Shown: positions 1-6,770 of the stretch, in pieces
Layout of the letters: every line of letters starts with the position of its first letter
How positions within the stretch are numbered: position 1 is the first letter of the stretch
From: an uncultured Clostridia bacterium
GTDB lineage: Bacteria > Bacillota > Clostridia > Peptostreptococcales > Acidaminobacteraceae
Length of the DNA: 13,730 nt
Direction of reading: 5' to 3'
Assembly (NCBI GenBank): GCA_945950065.1
Contig: CAMFGQ010000029.1
Span: 1-13,730 of the forward strand
Notes under the pieces: generated by a model
What the model was told of the DNA's origin: nothing
What the model saw: the letters and a program-made list of their open reading frames with translations, nothing else
Databases searched by the model: none
Made by a program: the position numbers and the translations under genes

Positions 1-141
1 GTACCCGACAAAATCAGTGATGATGAGATGGTGTTACTCTCCAGAGATGTAGCGAAACGCATTGAAGAAGAGATGGATTATCCTGGTCAAGTGAAAGTCC
101 ACCTGATCAGAGAGTTTAGAGCCGTATCCTACGCCAAATAG
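1..141 (+). CDS. rny: Ribonuclease Y, C-terminal end (partial)
   Basis: The window opens in frame inside a gene whose last 46 residues end in a DYPGQVKVHLIREFRAVSYAK-like tail (IEEEMDYPGQ, then IRE..RAV.YAK). This is the characteristic C-terminus of RNase Y, the membrane-anchored endoribonuclease that starts mRNA decay in many Firmicutes. The HD domain, KH domain and membrane anchor lie upstream of the window and cannot be checked. The stop codon is TAG at 139-141, and a hairpin terminator follows within 35 bases, so this gene probably ends its own transcript. The identification rests on a short but distinctive piece. Confidence 0.88.
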   Translation, partial: VPDKISDDEMVLLSRDVAKRIEEEMDYPGQVKVHLIREFRAVSYAK

Positions 142-173
142 TCAGGCGAGGAACAAAAAACACAGAAACATGA

Positions 174-201
174 AAAAGGAGAGGCGATTGCTTCTCCTTT
201 T
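174..201 (+). terminator. Intrinsic terminator after rny
   Basis: AAAAGGAGA (174-182) pairs with TCTCCTTTT (193-201). A G-T wobble and two more G-C pairs extend the stem to about 12 bp around a GATT loop (186-189). The U-run is only the four Ts that belong to the stem, so efficiency may be moderate. It separates rny from the next promoter. Confidence 0.7.
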
Positions 202-214
202 AAGGTGATTACGC

Positions 215-243
215 TTGAATTATCTTGCTTTTTAAGCTAAAAT
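215..243 (+). promoter_or_regulatory. Sigma-A-type promoter of the MarR-family gene
   Basis: TTGAAT at 215-220 and TAAAAT at 238-243 are separated by exactly 17 bases. Each matches the -35 and -10 consensus well, and they lie 60 bases before the chosen start codon. A small inverted repeat, GCTT-TTT-AAGC (227-237), fills the spacer, and the motif AGCT recurs at 235-238 and 246-249 across the -10 box. Either could be an autoregulatory operator, but that is inference. Confidence 0.6.
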
Positions 244-302
244 ACAGCTATAGAAGAAAGTTCACTTGAATGAAACATGAACCAGGAAGGACTAGTACAA
301 GG

Positions 303-1133
303 ATGAATAATATCGCTACTGGAATTGAACAATTAGCTCGCATGATCGAGACGATTTTTGAGGATAAACTGGCAAACACCTCTTTGAACAGAGGACAGTA
401 TGCCTATTTACTCTATCTACATGATTATGAAGGAGCTAATCAATACGACATCTCCAGAGATTTGTTTATTGATAAAACCACTGTGGCTAAAGCTCTGAAG
501 AAATTGGAAGAGACTGGACATATTCAAAGAAGAACAGACCAACGTGACAAACGTCGTGTCAATGTCTTTTTGACCGCTAAAGGAAAAGCAACCTTTGAAG
601 AAGTCAAAGCAGCATCCGACGATATACAAGCCATCATGTCCACCAATGTCCACCCCGATCTTGTGAAAGAGCTTTCGACACTCTTGGATTTATTCATCCA
701 GGAACTGGATCTCAAATGGTGTGACATTAAGAACTACAAGCGTGAAAGTTCTTATTCTGTGGCAAGTAGCCAAGACATGCAACTGCTCCAAGAAAGAAAC
801 ATCTATCACTTCCGTCCTGAAGAGAAGCTCTTTATTGAACGTTTCGGACAGTATGTCCTGAACTGGATACGCTATGAACAAGATGAAGAAACAGGAGACC
901 TCTTTGGTAGTGAAATCCACTTCCATCAAATCTCCGATGTGATTTTACATGGTATGGAGCTGCTACGAGAATTCGAACAATGGTATTTCTCCAACTATGA
1001 GGGGACAGTTCGCTTACGGATTGTGGAGGGAGATATTCCTATGCAGAAGCTTATGCATAAGAATCATTATCTCTTCCGTTCCTACGAGAAACAGGGCGAT
1101 AAGGTCTACTATTACTATGAGAAAACGAAATAG
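303..1133 (+). CDS. MarR-family transcriptional regulator with an extra C-terminal domain
   Basis: The first half is a winged helix-turn-helix of the MarR family. LNRGQYAYLL begins the DNA-binding core, the recognition helix is in the segment IDKTTVAKALKKLEETG, and the wing carries RRTDQRDKRR, the family's basic D.R..R pattern. MarR proteins are normally about 140-160 residues. Here about 140 more residues follow, rich in aromatic and charged residues, with HFHQ, a WYFSNY segment and a tyrosine-rich end. I do not recognise this second half; it lacks the acetyltransferase signature of known MarR-GNAT fusions. The longest reading frame starts at ATG 270 (287 residues). I prefer ATG 303 (276 residues), because AGGAAGG at 284-290 is the only ribosome-binding-like sequence and the N-terminus then fits the family. 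Its position directly before the cobalamin genes suggests, but does not prove, that it regulates them. Confidence 0.8.
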   Translation: MNNIATGIEQLARMIETIFEDKLANTSLNRGQYAYLLYLHDYEGANQYDISRDLFIDKTTVAKALKKLEETGHIQRRTDQRDKRRVNVFLTAKGKATFEEVKAASDDIQAIMSTNVHPDLVKELSTLLDLFIQELDLKWCDIKNYKRESSYSVASSQDMQLLQERNIYHFRPEEKLFIERFGQYVLNWIRYEQDEETGDLFGSEIHFHQISDVILHGMELLREFEQWYFSNYEGTVRLRIVEGDIPMQKLMHKNHYLFRSYEKQGDKVYYYYEKTK

Positions 1134-1156
1134 CTGCTCACAGAGCAGCTTTTTTT
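1132..1156 (+). terminator. Strong intrinsic terminator between the regulator gene and cbiP
   Basis: AGCTGCTC (1132-1139) and GAGCAGCT (1143-1150) form a perfect 8-bp stem with an ACA loop, followed by a run of seven Ts (1150-1156). The stem begins inside the TAG stop codon of the regulator gene. The ribosome binding site of cbiP (AGGTG, 1157-1161) starts on the next base. No convincing promoter lies between the hairpin and cbiP, so it may act as an attenuator instead of a plain operon end. Confidence 0.85.
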
Positions 1157-1165
1157 AGGTGCAAA

Positions 1166-2560
1166 ATGAAGAAAATAATGTTTGTGGGCACAGCATCCTC
1201 TGTTGGTAAAAGCCTGATCTCAGCTGGTGTAGGTCGCATTCTTATGCAGGATGGTCATGCTGTGGTTCCCTTTAAATCCCAAAATATGTCCCGTAATTCT
1301 ACTGTCCTGGATAACGGCCTTGAAATCGCTACTGCTCAGCGCCTCCAGGCAGAAGCCTGTGGCCTTAAGCCTGATGTTCGTATGGGGCCAGTCCTTCTTA
1401 AACCACGTTCAGACAATGGCTCTGAACTTCTTGTTCATGGAAAGCCTAGAGGAACCAACACCGCTAGGCAGTATTATGCGTTAAAGGACGAACTTCTTGA
1501 GGAAGTTCTAAAAGCCTATCACAGTCTTGCAGAAGACTATGAGGTCTGTGTCATTGAAGGCGCCGGTGGAGTTGCCGAAATCAATCTCAGGGACAAAGAC
1601 ATTGTGAACATGGGCTTAGCAGAAGCCCTAGAGGCGCCGGTTATTCTTATTGGAGATATTGATCGGGGTGGTGTCTTTGCATCCATCTACGGCTCTGTTG
1701 CTCTACTTATCGAAGAAGATAGAAGTCGAATCAGAGGTTTTATCATCAATAAATTTAGGGGAGACGTAACACTACTTGATTCAGGCATCCAGCAACTGGA
1801 AGAACTCCTCAACATTCCCTGTATGGGCGTGATTCCCTATAGGGAATTTGGGCTAGAGGAAGAGGACTCCTTAAACATTAGGGATCACAAAAGCGAAGCC
1901 GCTATCCAAGCAGGTGTTCTTCAGCTTCCAACCATGACCAATTTCAATGACTTCCATCCCTTAGAGCAAGATGCAAGGATTTCCCTTGTCTATGTAAAAG
2001 AGCCTGGTCAGTTAGAAGGGCTAGATCTTATTCTAATCCCTGGAAGTACGGATTTGCTCAGGGATCTCAGGTTCCTCAAGGAAAAGGGATTTGTAGAAAG
2101 TCTTCAAAGGAAAAACAACAAACAGATGATCATAGCCCTAGGACAAGGGATATCTCTTCTGGGCGAAGAGATTTTGAAAGAAAAAGGACCAGGGCTACTT
2201 GAACTATCTACTAATGAGAGTCAGACACGGGAAAGAAGAAGGGTCAACACATCCCAAGAGGTTCTTCTTATGGGAAGAGCAAGAACCCTTCCTCTTGAAG
2301 GAGCTCTTAATCTTGAGGTGGAACTGTCACGGGACGAGTGGATGCTCTCTGATGAGGAAGGAAGGGTTCTTGGAACCAGCCTCCATGGAGTCTTTTTCAA
2401 TGAGGCTTTTAAGGAAGAGATTTTAGGGGCACTCTATGAACATAAAGGCCTTGAGCTACCTGTTTTTGAAGGAAGGAAAAAAGAGGAGGGATACAATGAG
2501 CTGGCAGATCATTTACGAAAGTATCTTGATATGGACCTTCTCTATAAGGTATTAGAATGA
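1166..2560 (+). CDS. cbiP: Cobyric acid synthase with a degenerate glutaminase domain
   Basis: CbiP/CobQ uses ATP and glutamine-derived ammonia to amidate four carboxylates of adenosylcobyrinic acid a,c-diamide, giving adenosylcobyric acid. The N-terminal dethiobiotin-synthetase-like half is well preserved: P-loop GTASSVGKS (residues 8-16), FKSQNM (36-41), LLKP (77-80), EGAGG (131-135) and GDIDRGGVF (163-171). The C-terminal class I amidotransferase half keeps IPGS (291-294) and GTSLHGVF (403-410, His407). However, where the family has GICGGYQMLG this protein has ALGQGISLLG (324-333), so Gly326 stands in place of the nucleophilic cysteine. The usual GYEIHMG motif is also altered (EVLLMG, 365-370). 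At 464 residues it is somewhat shorter than typical. Its ATG follows AGGTG by four bases, and its stop overlaps cbiB by ATGA. It may use free ammonia or a partner glutaminase, or have lost activity. Confidence 0.88.
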   Translation: MKKIMFVGTASSVGKSLISAGVGRILMQDGHAVVPFKSQNMSRNSTVLDNGLEIATAQRLQAEACGLKPDVRMGPVLLKPRSDNGSELLVHGKPRGTNTARQYYALKDELLEEVLKAYHSLAEDYEVCVIEGAGGVAEINLRDKDIVNMGLAEALEAPVILIGDIDRGGVFASIYGSVALLIEEDRSRIRGFIINKFRGDVTLLDSGIQQLEELLNIPCMGVIPYREFGLEEEDSLNIRDHKSEAAIQAGVLQLPTMTNFNDFHPLEQDARISLVYVKEPGQLEGLDLILIPGSTDLLRDLRFLKEKGFVESLQRKNNKQMIIALGQGISLLGEEILKEKGPGLLELSTNESQTRERRRVNTSQEVLLMGRARTLPLEGALNLEVELSRDEWMLSDEEGRVLGTSLHGVFFNEAFKEEILGALYEHKGLELPVFEGRKKEEGYNELADHLRKYLDMDLLYKVLE

Positions 2561-3477
2561 GTTTAGGTATCATCCTTGACCTCTTTATTGGGGATACTAA
2601 GAGTGCTTATCATCCCATTGCACTTCTTGGTCGTGTAATCTCCTTTTTTGAAGTACTCTTTTATACAGATGGCAGGAGAAAGCTCTTTGGAGGTTTCTTC
2701 TACCTCTTTATTGTGCTGTGCTTTTCACTGCTTATTCAACTACCTCTATTCTTTTTGAGATCCTGGGCAGCTTATCTCTATCTGAGCTTTTGGGTCTATT
2801 TTCTTCTCTGTGGGAAGACCTTACGCGATGCAGGCCATCATGTTGTTCATGGGCTTGATGAAGGACTTGAAGAAGGAAGAGTAGCTCTGAGCCATTACGT
2901 GGGAAGAAGTACTGCAGGATTATCGGAAGAGCAAATTTTAAAAGGGACGCTAGAGACCATGGCAGAAAACACTGCTGATGGTATTGTTGGTCCTCTTGTA
3001 TACTTATTTTTAGGTTATCTTTTAGGAGTTCCTCTGCTTTTTATGGCTGCCTTTAAGATTACCAATACACTGGATTCCATGGTGGGGTATCGAAACGAAA
3101 AATACCATGACTTTGGCTATGTCAGTGCAAAAATGGATGATCTACTAGGTCTGATTCCTGCCCGTGTTACAGCCCTTTTCTTTCTCTTTGCGGGAGTATT
3201 TTTTATTCTTCCCGTGAAGAAGGCATGGAGAATCTATTTACGGGATCGGAAGAAACACCTTTCTCCCAATGCGGGACAGAGTGAAGCAGCGGTTGCAGGA
3301 TTACTAGGGATTCAGTTAGGTGGCACCCATCGTTATGGCAACAATGTTGTTGAGAAACCTACACTGGGTGATGATGATCGTAGTGTGGAGGCCAGCATGG
3401 TGAATCTTTTAGCGAAGCTTCTTTTCTTTGTAGAAGCCTGCTTTTTACCCCTTAGCCTACTCTTGGAGGTGCTATGA
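2557..3477 (+). CDS. cbiB: Adenosylcobinamide-phosphate synthase (CbiB)
   Basis: This membrane enzyme joins adenosylcobyric acid to (R)-1-aminopropan-2-ol O-2-phosphate, using ATP, to make adenosylcobinamide phosphate. The 306-residue protein has hydrophobic segments near its N-terminus, middle and C-terminus. It carries the family signatures in order: YHPIALLGR, VGRSTAGL, ETMAENTADGIVGPL, NTLDSMVGYRNEKY, DDLLGLIPAR and SPNAGQSEAAVAGLLG followed by LGG. All are intact. The N-terminus is compact, reaching the LDLFIGD motif within a dozen residues, so part of the first helix of longer homologues is missing. Start and stop codons both sit in 4-base ATGA overlaps with cbiP and cobD, which points to translational coupling within the operon. 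Confidence 0.94.
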   Translation: MSLGIILDLFIGDTKSAYHPIALLGRVISFFEVLFYTDGRRKLFGGFFYLFIVLCFSLLIQLPLFFLRSWAAYLYLSFWVYFLLCGKTLRDAGHHVVHGLDEGLEEGRVALSHYVGRSTAGLSEEQILKGTLETMAENTADGIVGPLVYLFLGYLLGVPLLFMAAFKITNTLDSMVGYRNEKYHDFGYVSAKMDDLLGLIPARVTALFFLFAGVFFILPVKKAWRIYLRDRKKHLSPNAGQSEAAVAGLLGIQLGGTHRYGNNVVEKPTLGDDDRSVEASMVNLLAKLLFFVEACFLPLSLLLEVL

Positions 3478-4496
3478 ATAAGCATGGTGGCTATTATGGA
3501 AAGTTGAATCTTGAAGATCGTAGCATCAATGTGAATCCCTTGGGAACACCTGAGCTTCTCATCGAGGTGATAAAAAGGGAAGTAGAGAAGCTTTCTCCCT
3601 ATCCCAGTCCAGATGCAAAGAAGGGAAGAGAAGCTCTTGCTACTTGGCTCAATCTCACAAAGGAAAACCTTCTGCTTGGCAATGGTGCCATTTCTCTTCT
3701 TTATCTCTATGCCAGAGCAAAAAGCTATAAGCGAGTCCTACTTATTGATCCGAGTTTCAATGAATATGAGCGAGCTTTTCGTCTTTCTGGCAGTGAGGTG
3801 AAACGACTTATTCTAAAGCCTCCTTTTGTGCCCTCTGTGGAAGAGATTGTTAAGAAAGCGGAAGAAGAAAAGGTGGAACTGGTTGTGCTTTGCAATCCCT
3901 GTAATCCAACAGGCGTCTATATGGGACAGCAGGATTGTCGAGTTCTCTTTGGACAGCTAAAGGAAAGAGGAATTGATCTCTTTCTCGATGAGTCTTTTTT
4001 AGACTTTGTGGGAGAGGCTGCACTTCCTCCTGGAAAAGGCCTCTTTCAACTGAGGAGTTTAACCAAGTTCTATGCTTTAGCTGGACTACGATTAGGCTAC
4101 TCTATTAGCGATAAAGAAACCATTTCCACCATGATCTCCATGATGGAGCCTTGGAGTGTCAACCATTTGGCAGAAACTGTTGTGCTGCATTTAGGTGAGC
4201 TCAAGGACTATGAGGAGAAAAGCCTTAGGCTCATTAAGAGTGAACGAGAGCGAATGCTAAAGGAACTTAAAGAGCACAATCTGTGGTACAGTGAAACACT
4301 GACAAATTTTGTTTTAATTCGTGTAGAGAAAGAAGATTTCTTTGCTACAATGAAAGCATCAGGATATTATCTGCGCCGATGTGAAGATTTTTGTGGATTA
4401 GATTCAAGTTATTATCGCTTTTCCATTGGCCTTGCTGAGAACAATGATGGCTTTTTACGAGCTTTAAAGGAGAGTTTATGCTGCACTTCATCCTAG
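3474..4496 (+). CDS. cobD: Threonine-phosphate decarboxylase (CobD-type PLP enzyme)
   Basis: The enzyme decarboxylates L-threonine O-3-phosphate to (R)-1-aminopropan-2-ol O-2-phosphate, the arm that CbiB attaches to the corrin. It is a 340-residue fold-type I aminotransferase. HGGYYG at residues 4-9 and NVNPLG at 19-24 match the CobD N-terminus. Next come SPYPSPD (41-47), GNGA (69-72), NPCNPTG (141-147) and DES (172-174, pyridine-nitrogen Asp). The PLP lysine is in SLTKFYALAGLRLGY (Lys198), and YYRFSIG near the end holds the carboxylate-binding Arg. Histidinol-phosphate aminotransferase is the nearest alternative, but the HGG start and operon context favour CobD. It overlaps cbiB by 4 bases and cobU by 19. 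Confidence 0.9.
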   Translation: MNKHGGYYGKLNLEDRSINVNPLGTPELLIEVIKREVEKLSPYPSPDAKKGREALATWLNLTKENLLLGNGAISLLYLYARAKSYKRVLLIDPSFNEYERAFRLSGSEVKRLILKPPFVPSVEEIVKKAEEEKVELVVLCNPCNPTGVYMGQQDCRVLFGQLKERGIDLFLDESFLDFVGEAALPPGKGLFQLRSLTKFYALAGLRLGYSISDKETISTMISMMEPWSVNHLAETVVLHLGELKDYEEKSLRLIKSERERMLKELKEHNLWYSETLTNFVLIRVEKEDFFATMKASGYYLRRCEDFCGLDSSYYRFSIGLAENNDGFLRALKESLCCTSS

Positions 4497-5005
4497 GAGG
4501 AGCACGAAGTGGAAAGAGTAGCTATGCTGAAGAATTAGCTATGGAGTTTCCATCCGTTCTTTACCTGGCTACTTCTCAAATCTATGATGAGGAGATGAGA
4601 CACCGTGTACATCTTCATCAAAAAAGGCGTCCAGCAACCTGGACAACGCTTGAAAAATACAGTGGTTTTATAGCAGAAGACTTTCAACACCACGACGTTA
4701 TCCTCATTGATTGTCTTACCTTAATGATCACGGGACTTTTTTTCGAAGAAAAGGTAGATGACTTTCTACCAGAGGACTATCAAAAGCTAGAGGAGACAAT
4801 CACAAAGGAAGTCCATGATCTCCTTGATCTTGTGAAGGAGAAGACCGTATTTCTTGTAGCTAATGAGCTGGGACTTGGCATTGTACCAGAGCAACCAATG
4901 TCCCGTGCATTTCGAGACATCGCTGGGAGACTGAATCAACAAGTTGCCAGAAGGGCAGATAAAGTGAGCTTTATGGTAGCAGGTCTTCCCATGGAGGTAA
5001 AATGA
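4478..5005 (+). CDS. cobU: Adenosylcobinamide kinase / adenosylcobinamide-phosphate guanylyltransferase
   Basis: CobU phosphorylates adenosylcobinamide and converts adenosylcobinamide phosphate to AdoCbi-GDP, the activated corrinoid for nucleotide-loop assembly. The 175-residue protein has the P-loop GGARSGKS (residues 7-14). The segment RVHLHQKRRPATW (43-55) has His47 as the likely GMP-accepting histidine. It also has a LIDCLTLM Walker-B-like strand (about 75-82) and the conserved NELGLGIVPE motif, followed by FRDIAGRLNQQVA. Length and motifs are normal. AAAGGAGAG at about 4466-4473, inside the cobD end, serves as its ribosome binding site. Its stop overlaps the cobS start by ATGA. Confidence 0.95.
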   Translation: MLHFILGGARSGKSSYAEELAMEFPSVLYLATSQIYDEEMRHRVHLHQKRRPATWTTLEKYSGFIAEDFQHHDVILIDCLTLMITGLFFEEKVDDFLPEDYQKLEETITKEVHDLLDLVKEKTVFLVANELGLGIVPEQPMSRAFRDIAGRLNQQVARRADKVSFMVAGLPMEVK

Positions 5006-5721
5006 TCCGTAGTTTTCTCCTTCAACTTGGACTCTATACAACCCTCTACAGCAGTGTTCATCTCTGGGATGAAGACAGCTATAAGAAGGGACTTCTTTTT
5101 GTCCCTCTTATCGGCCTTCTCCTGGGAGGCATTCTCTATGGTTTGAGTCTGGTGCTACCATTGAATCTACAGCCTTTTATGCTTGTCCTGGTTTACTGTC
5201 TTCTTACTGGAGGACTCCACATGGATGGATTTGGAGATACCTTGGATGGTTTCCTTGCCCGAAGAGGTAGGGAGGAGGCACTTCGCATTATGAAGGATCC
5301 TCATCTTGGTACCTTTGGGCTTCTTGGTGTGATTCTCCTGCTCTTAGGTTATTACAGCTTTATGACTGGGAGTGGAAAACTCCTTCTTCTCATGCCAGCA
5401 GTGGGTCGCTTTTCCCCCATGTTAGCAGCCTATAAGAAAGACTATGCAAGAGAGCAGGGCATGGGTAAATTCTTTGTTGAGAGTCTAAATCTATACCAGA
5501 GCATTCCTTGGCTTTTTATTCTGGGGCTTTTGCACTATTTTTTGGGAGAGTGGATCTATCTGCTAACCTTTCTTCTAAGCATTCTGTTCTCACTTCTTAT
5601 GGGACTATGGTGTAAGCGAAGCATAGGTGGCATGACAGGAGATACCATTGGTTTTACTATCGAGGCAACACAGCTGTTCTATCTGTTTGCATACACTCTT
5701 TTGGAGGCACTATGGATTTGA
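5002..5721 (+). CDS. cobS: Adenosylcobinamide-GDP ribazoletransferase (cobalamin synthase)
   Basis: CobS is the integral membrane enzyme that joins AdoCbi-GDP to alpha-ribazole or alpha-ribazole phosphate, giving adenosylcobalamin or its 5'-phosphate. The 239-residue protein is mostly hydrophobic helices. It carries the metal-binding signature GGLHMDGFGDTLDGF (residues 70-84, Asp75, Asp79, Asp82), the KDPHLGTFG motif (98-106) and GGMTGDTIG near the C-terminus. All hallmark residues are present. It overlaps cobU by 4 bases and cobC by 10 bases. Placement before cobC and cblTS fits use of salvaged alpha-ribazole as the lower-ligand donor. Confidence 0.95.
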   Translation: MIRSFLLQLGLYTTLYSSVHLWDEDSYKKGLLFVPLIGLLLGGILYGLSLVLPLNLQPFMLVLVYCLLTGGLHMDGFGDTLDGFLARRGREEALRIMKDPHLGTFGLLGVILLLLGYYSFMTGSGKLLLLMPAVGRFSPMLAAYKKDYAREQGMGKFFVESLNLYQSIPWLFILGLLHYFLGEWIYLLTFLLSILFSLLMGLWCKRSIGGMTGDTIGFTIEATQLFYLFAYTLLEALWI

Positions 5722-6278
5722 TCTTGCTTAGACATACCACAAGTGTGGACAATGAAAAGAAGGTTTTCTCTTCACCAGATACACCCTTAAGTGATTTAGG
5801 CTTAAAACAGCTAGAACTCCTTGTAGAAAAGGAGTATCCTGTAAAGAGAGTCTATACCTCGCCCTATAAGCGTAGCTATGCATTGGCTGAAGCCATCTCA
5901 AAGGGGCATGATCTTCCTCTTGTTGTGGATGAACGACTTCGCGAGATCGATTTTGGGAAGTTTCAGGGACTACACTTTGAAGAAATAGAAAAACTTTATC
6001 CTGAAGAGGTTAGCCTATGGATGGAAGATCCTTGGAGCTTTGGCTATCCAGGTGGAGAGAACTTCCATCATGTACGTAGTCGTGCAAGACGGTTCTTTTA
6101 TGATGTGGAGGAAAGTAGCTTGATTGTTTCTCATCAAGCCCTAATGGTAAGTTTACTGGCAGAAATTCTTGACTATAGCTATGCTGATCTATCAAAGATT
6201 TATTTGGGCAGTGGTGCAAGAGTGGAGCTCAGTAGCCAGCCTTGGCGTTTACATAGATTAGAAAATTTAAAGGAGTAA
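5712..6278 (+). CDS. cobC: Alpha-ribazole-phosphate / cobalamin-phosphate phosphatase, histidine phosphatase family
   Basis: This 188-residue protein is a phosphoglycerate-mutase-like histidine phosphatase. LLRHTTS at residues 5-11 holds the phospho-accepting His8. TSPYKRS contains the phosphate-binding Arg54, DERLREIDFG (73-82) holds the acidic residue of the family, and the second histidine is His141 in VSHQALM. The superfamily is broad, so sequence alone would not fix the substrate. Its place between cobS and cblT argues for CobC, which removes the 5'-phosphate from alpha-ribazole phosphate or from adenosylcobalamin 5'-phosphate. It starts 10 bases before the end of cobS. Confidence 0.87.
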   Translation: MDLILLRHTTSVDNEKKVFSSPDTPLSDLGLKQLELLVEKEYPVKRVYTSPYKRSYALAEAISKGHDLPLVVDERLREIDFGKFQGLHFEEIEKLYPEEVSLWMEDPWSFGYPGGENFHHVRSRARRFFYDVEESSLIVSHQALMVSLLAEILDYSYADLSKIYLGSGARVELSSQPWRLHRLENLKE

Positions 6279-6281
6279 AAA

Positions 6282-6770
6282 GTGATAAATCGACAATTAA
6301 CCATGATGGCACTTCTGATTGCACTTTCCGTCATCGGAAGTTACATCACCATCTTTATGACAGTTGCCTTAGATTCCCTACCAGGATTCTTTGGTGCCAT
6401 GCTCTTAGGAGCCTTACCCGGCGGGATTGTGGGAGCGGTAGGTCACTTTATGACGGCTCTTGTTCACGGTTTCCCCCTTGGACTACCTACACATCTGCTT
6501 GTTATGGCTTTGATGTTTGCAGCATGTTATTTCTTGGGAATGTTCTACAAGAAAAACAAGTTCCTTGGACTTTTTATTGCCTTGATGATTAACTGGCCTC
6601 TTTCTTTAATTCTCAGTTCACTGATGGCTTATGCTATGGGCATGATGCCTACTGCCTTTGGACTCGTAACAGTGCTTTATATTCCTCTCTTTTTGGGAAC
6701 CATCATGAATCTGATTCCTGCTGCCATCATCTATGAAGCCATCGGTAAGCGTATTCATGCATTATCGTGA
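6282..6770 (+). CDS. cblT: ECF-type S component, probable alpha-ribazole transporter CblT
   Basis: This 162-residue very hydrophobic protein has about five or six membrane helices. Its start ..QLTMMALLIALSVIGSYITI and glycine-rich GAMLLGALPGGIVGAVGH region are typical of small substrate-binding (S) subunits of energy-coupling-factor transporters. No energising EcfA or EcfT genes are nearby, as expected when a shared module is encoded elsewhere. In Listeria and Geobacillus an S-like protein, CblT, encoded with the kinase CblS, takes up alpha-ribazole, and the same pairing occurs here within a cob operon. The specific substrate is inferred from this context. The start is GTG at 6282, preceded by AAAGGAG (6269-6275), only 3 bases after the cobC stop. 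Confidence 0.78.
   Translation: MINRQLTMMALLIALSVIGSYITIFMTVALDSLPGFFGAMLLGALPGGIVGAVGHFMTALVHGFPLGLPTHLLVMALMFAACYFLGMFYKKNKFLGLFIALMINWPLSLILSSLMAYAMGMMPTAFGLVTVLYIPLFLGTIMNLIPAAIIYEAIGKRIHALS

Noticed and set aside
735..1133. GNAT acetyltransferase fused to the MarR domain
   Set aside because: Known MarR-GNAT fusions show an R/Q-x-x-G-x-G/A acetyl-CoA motif. I could not find one in this C-terminal half.
142..1165. B12 (cobalamin) riboswitch upstream of the cobalamin operon
   Set aside because: I found no B12-box-like GCCACTG sequence or room for the roughly 200-base aptamer. The gap before cbiP is 32 bases, and the gap before the regulator gene is largely a terminator and promoter.
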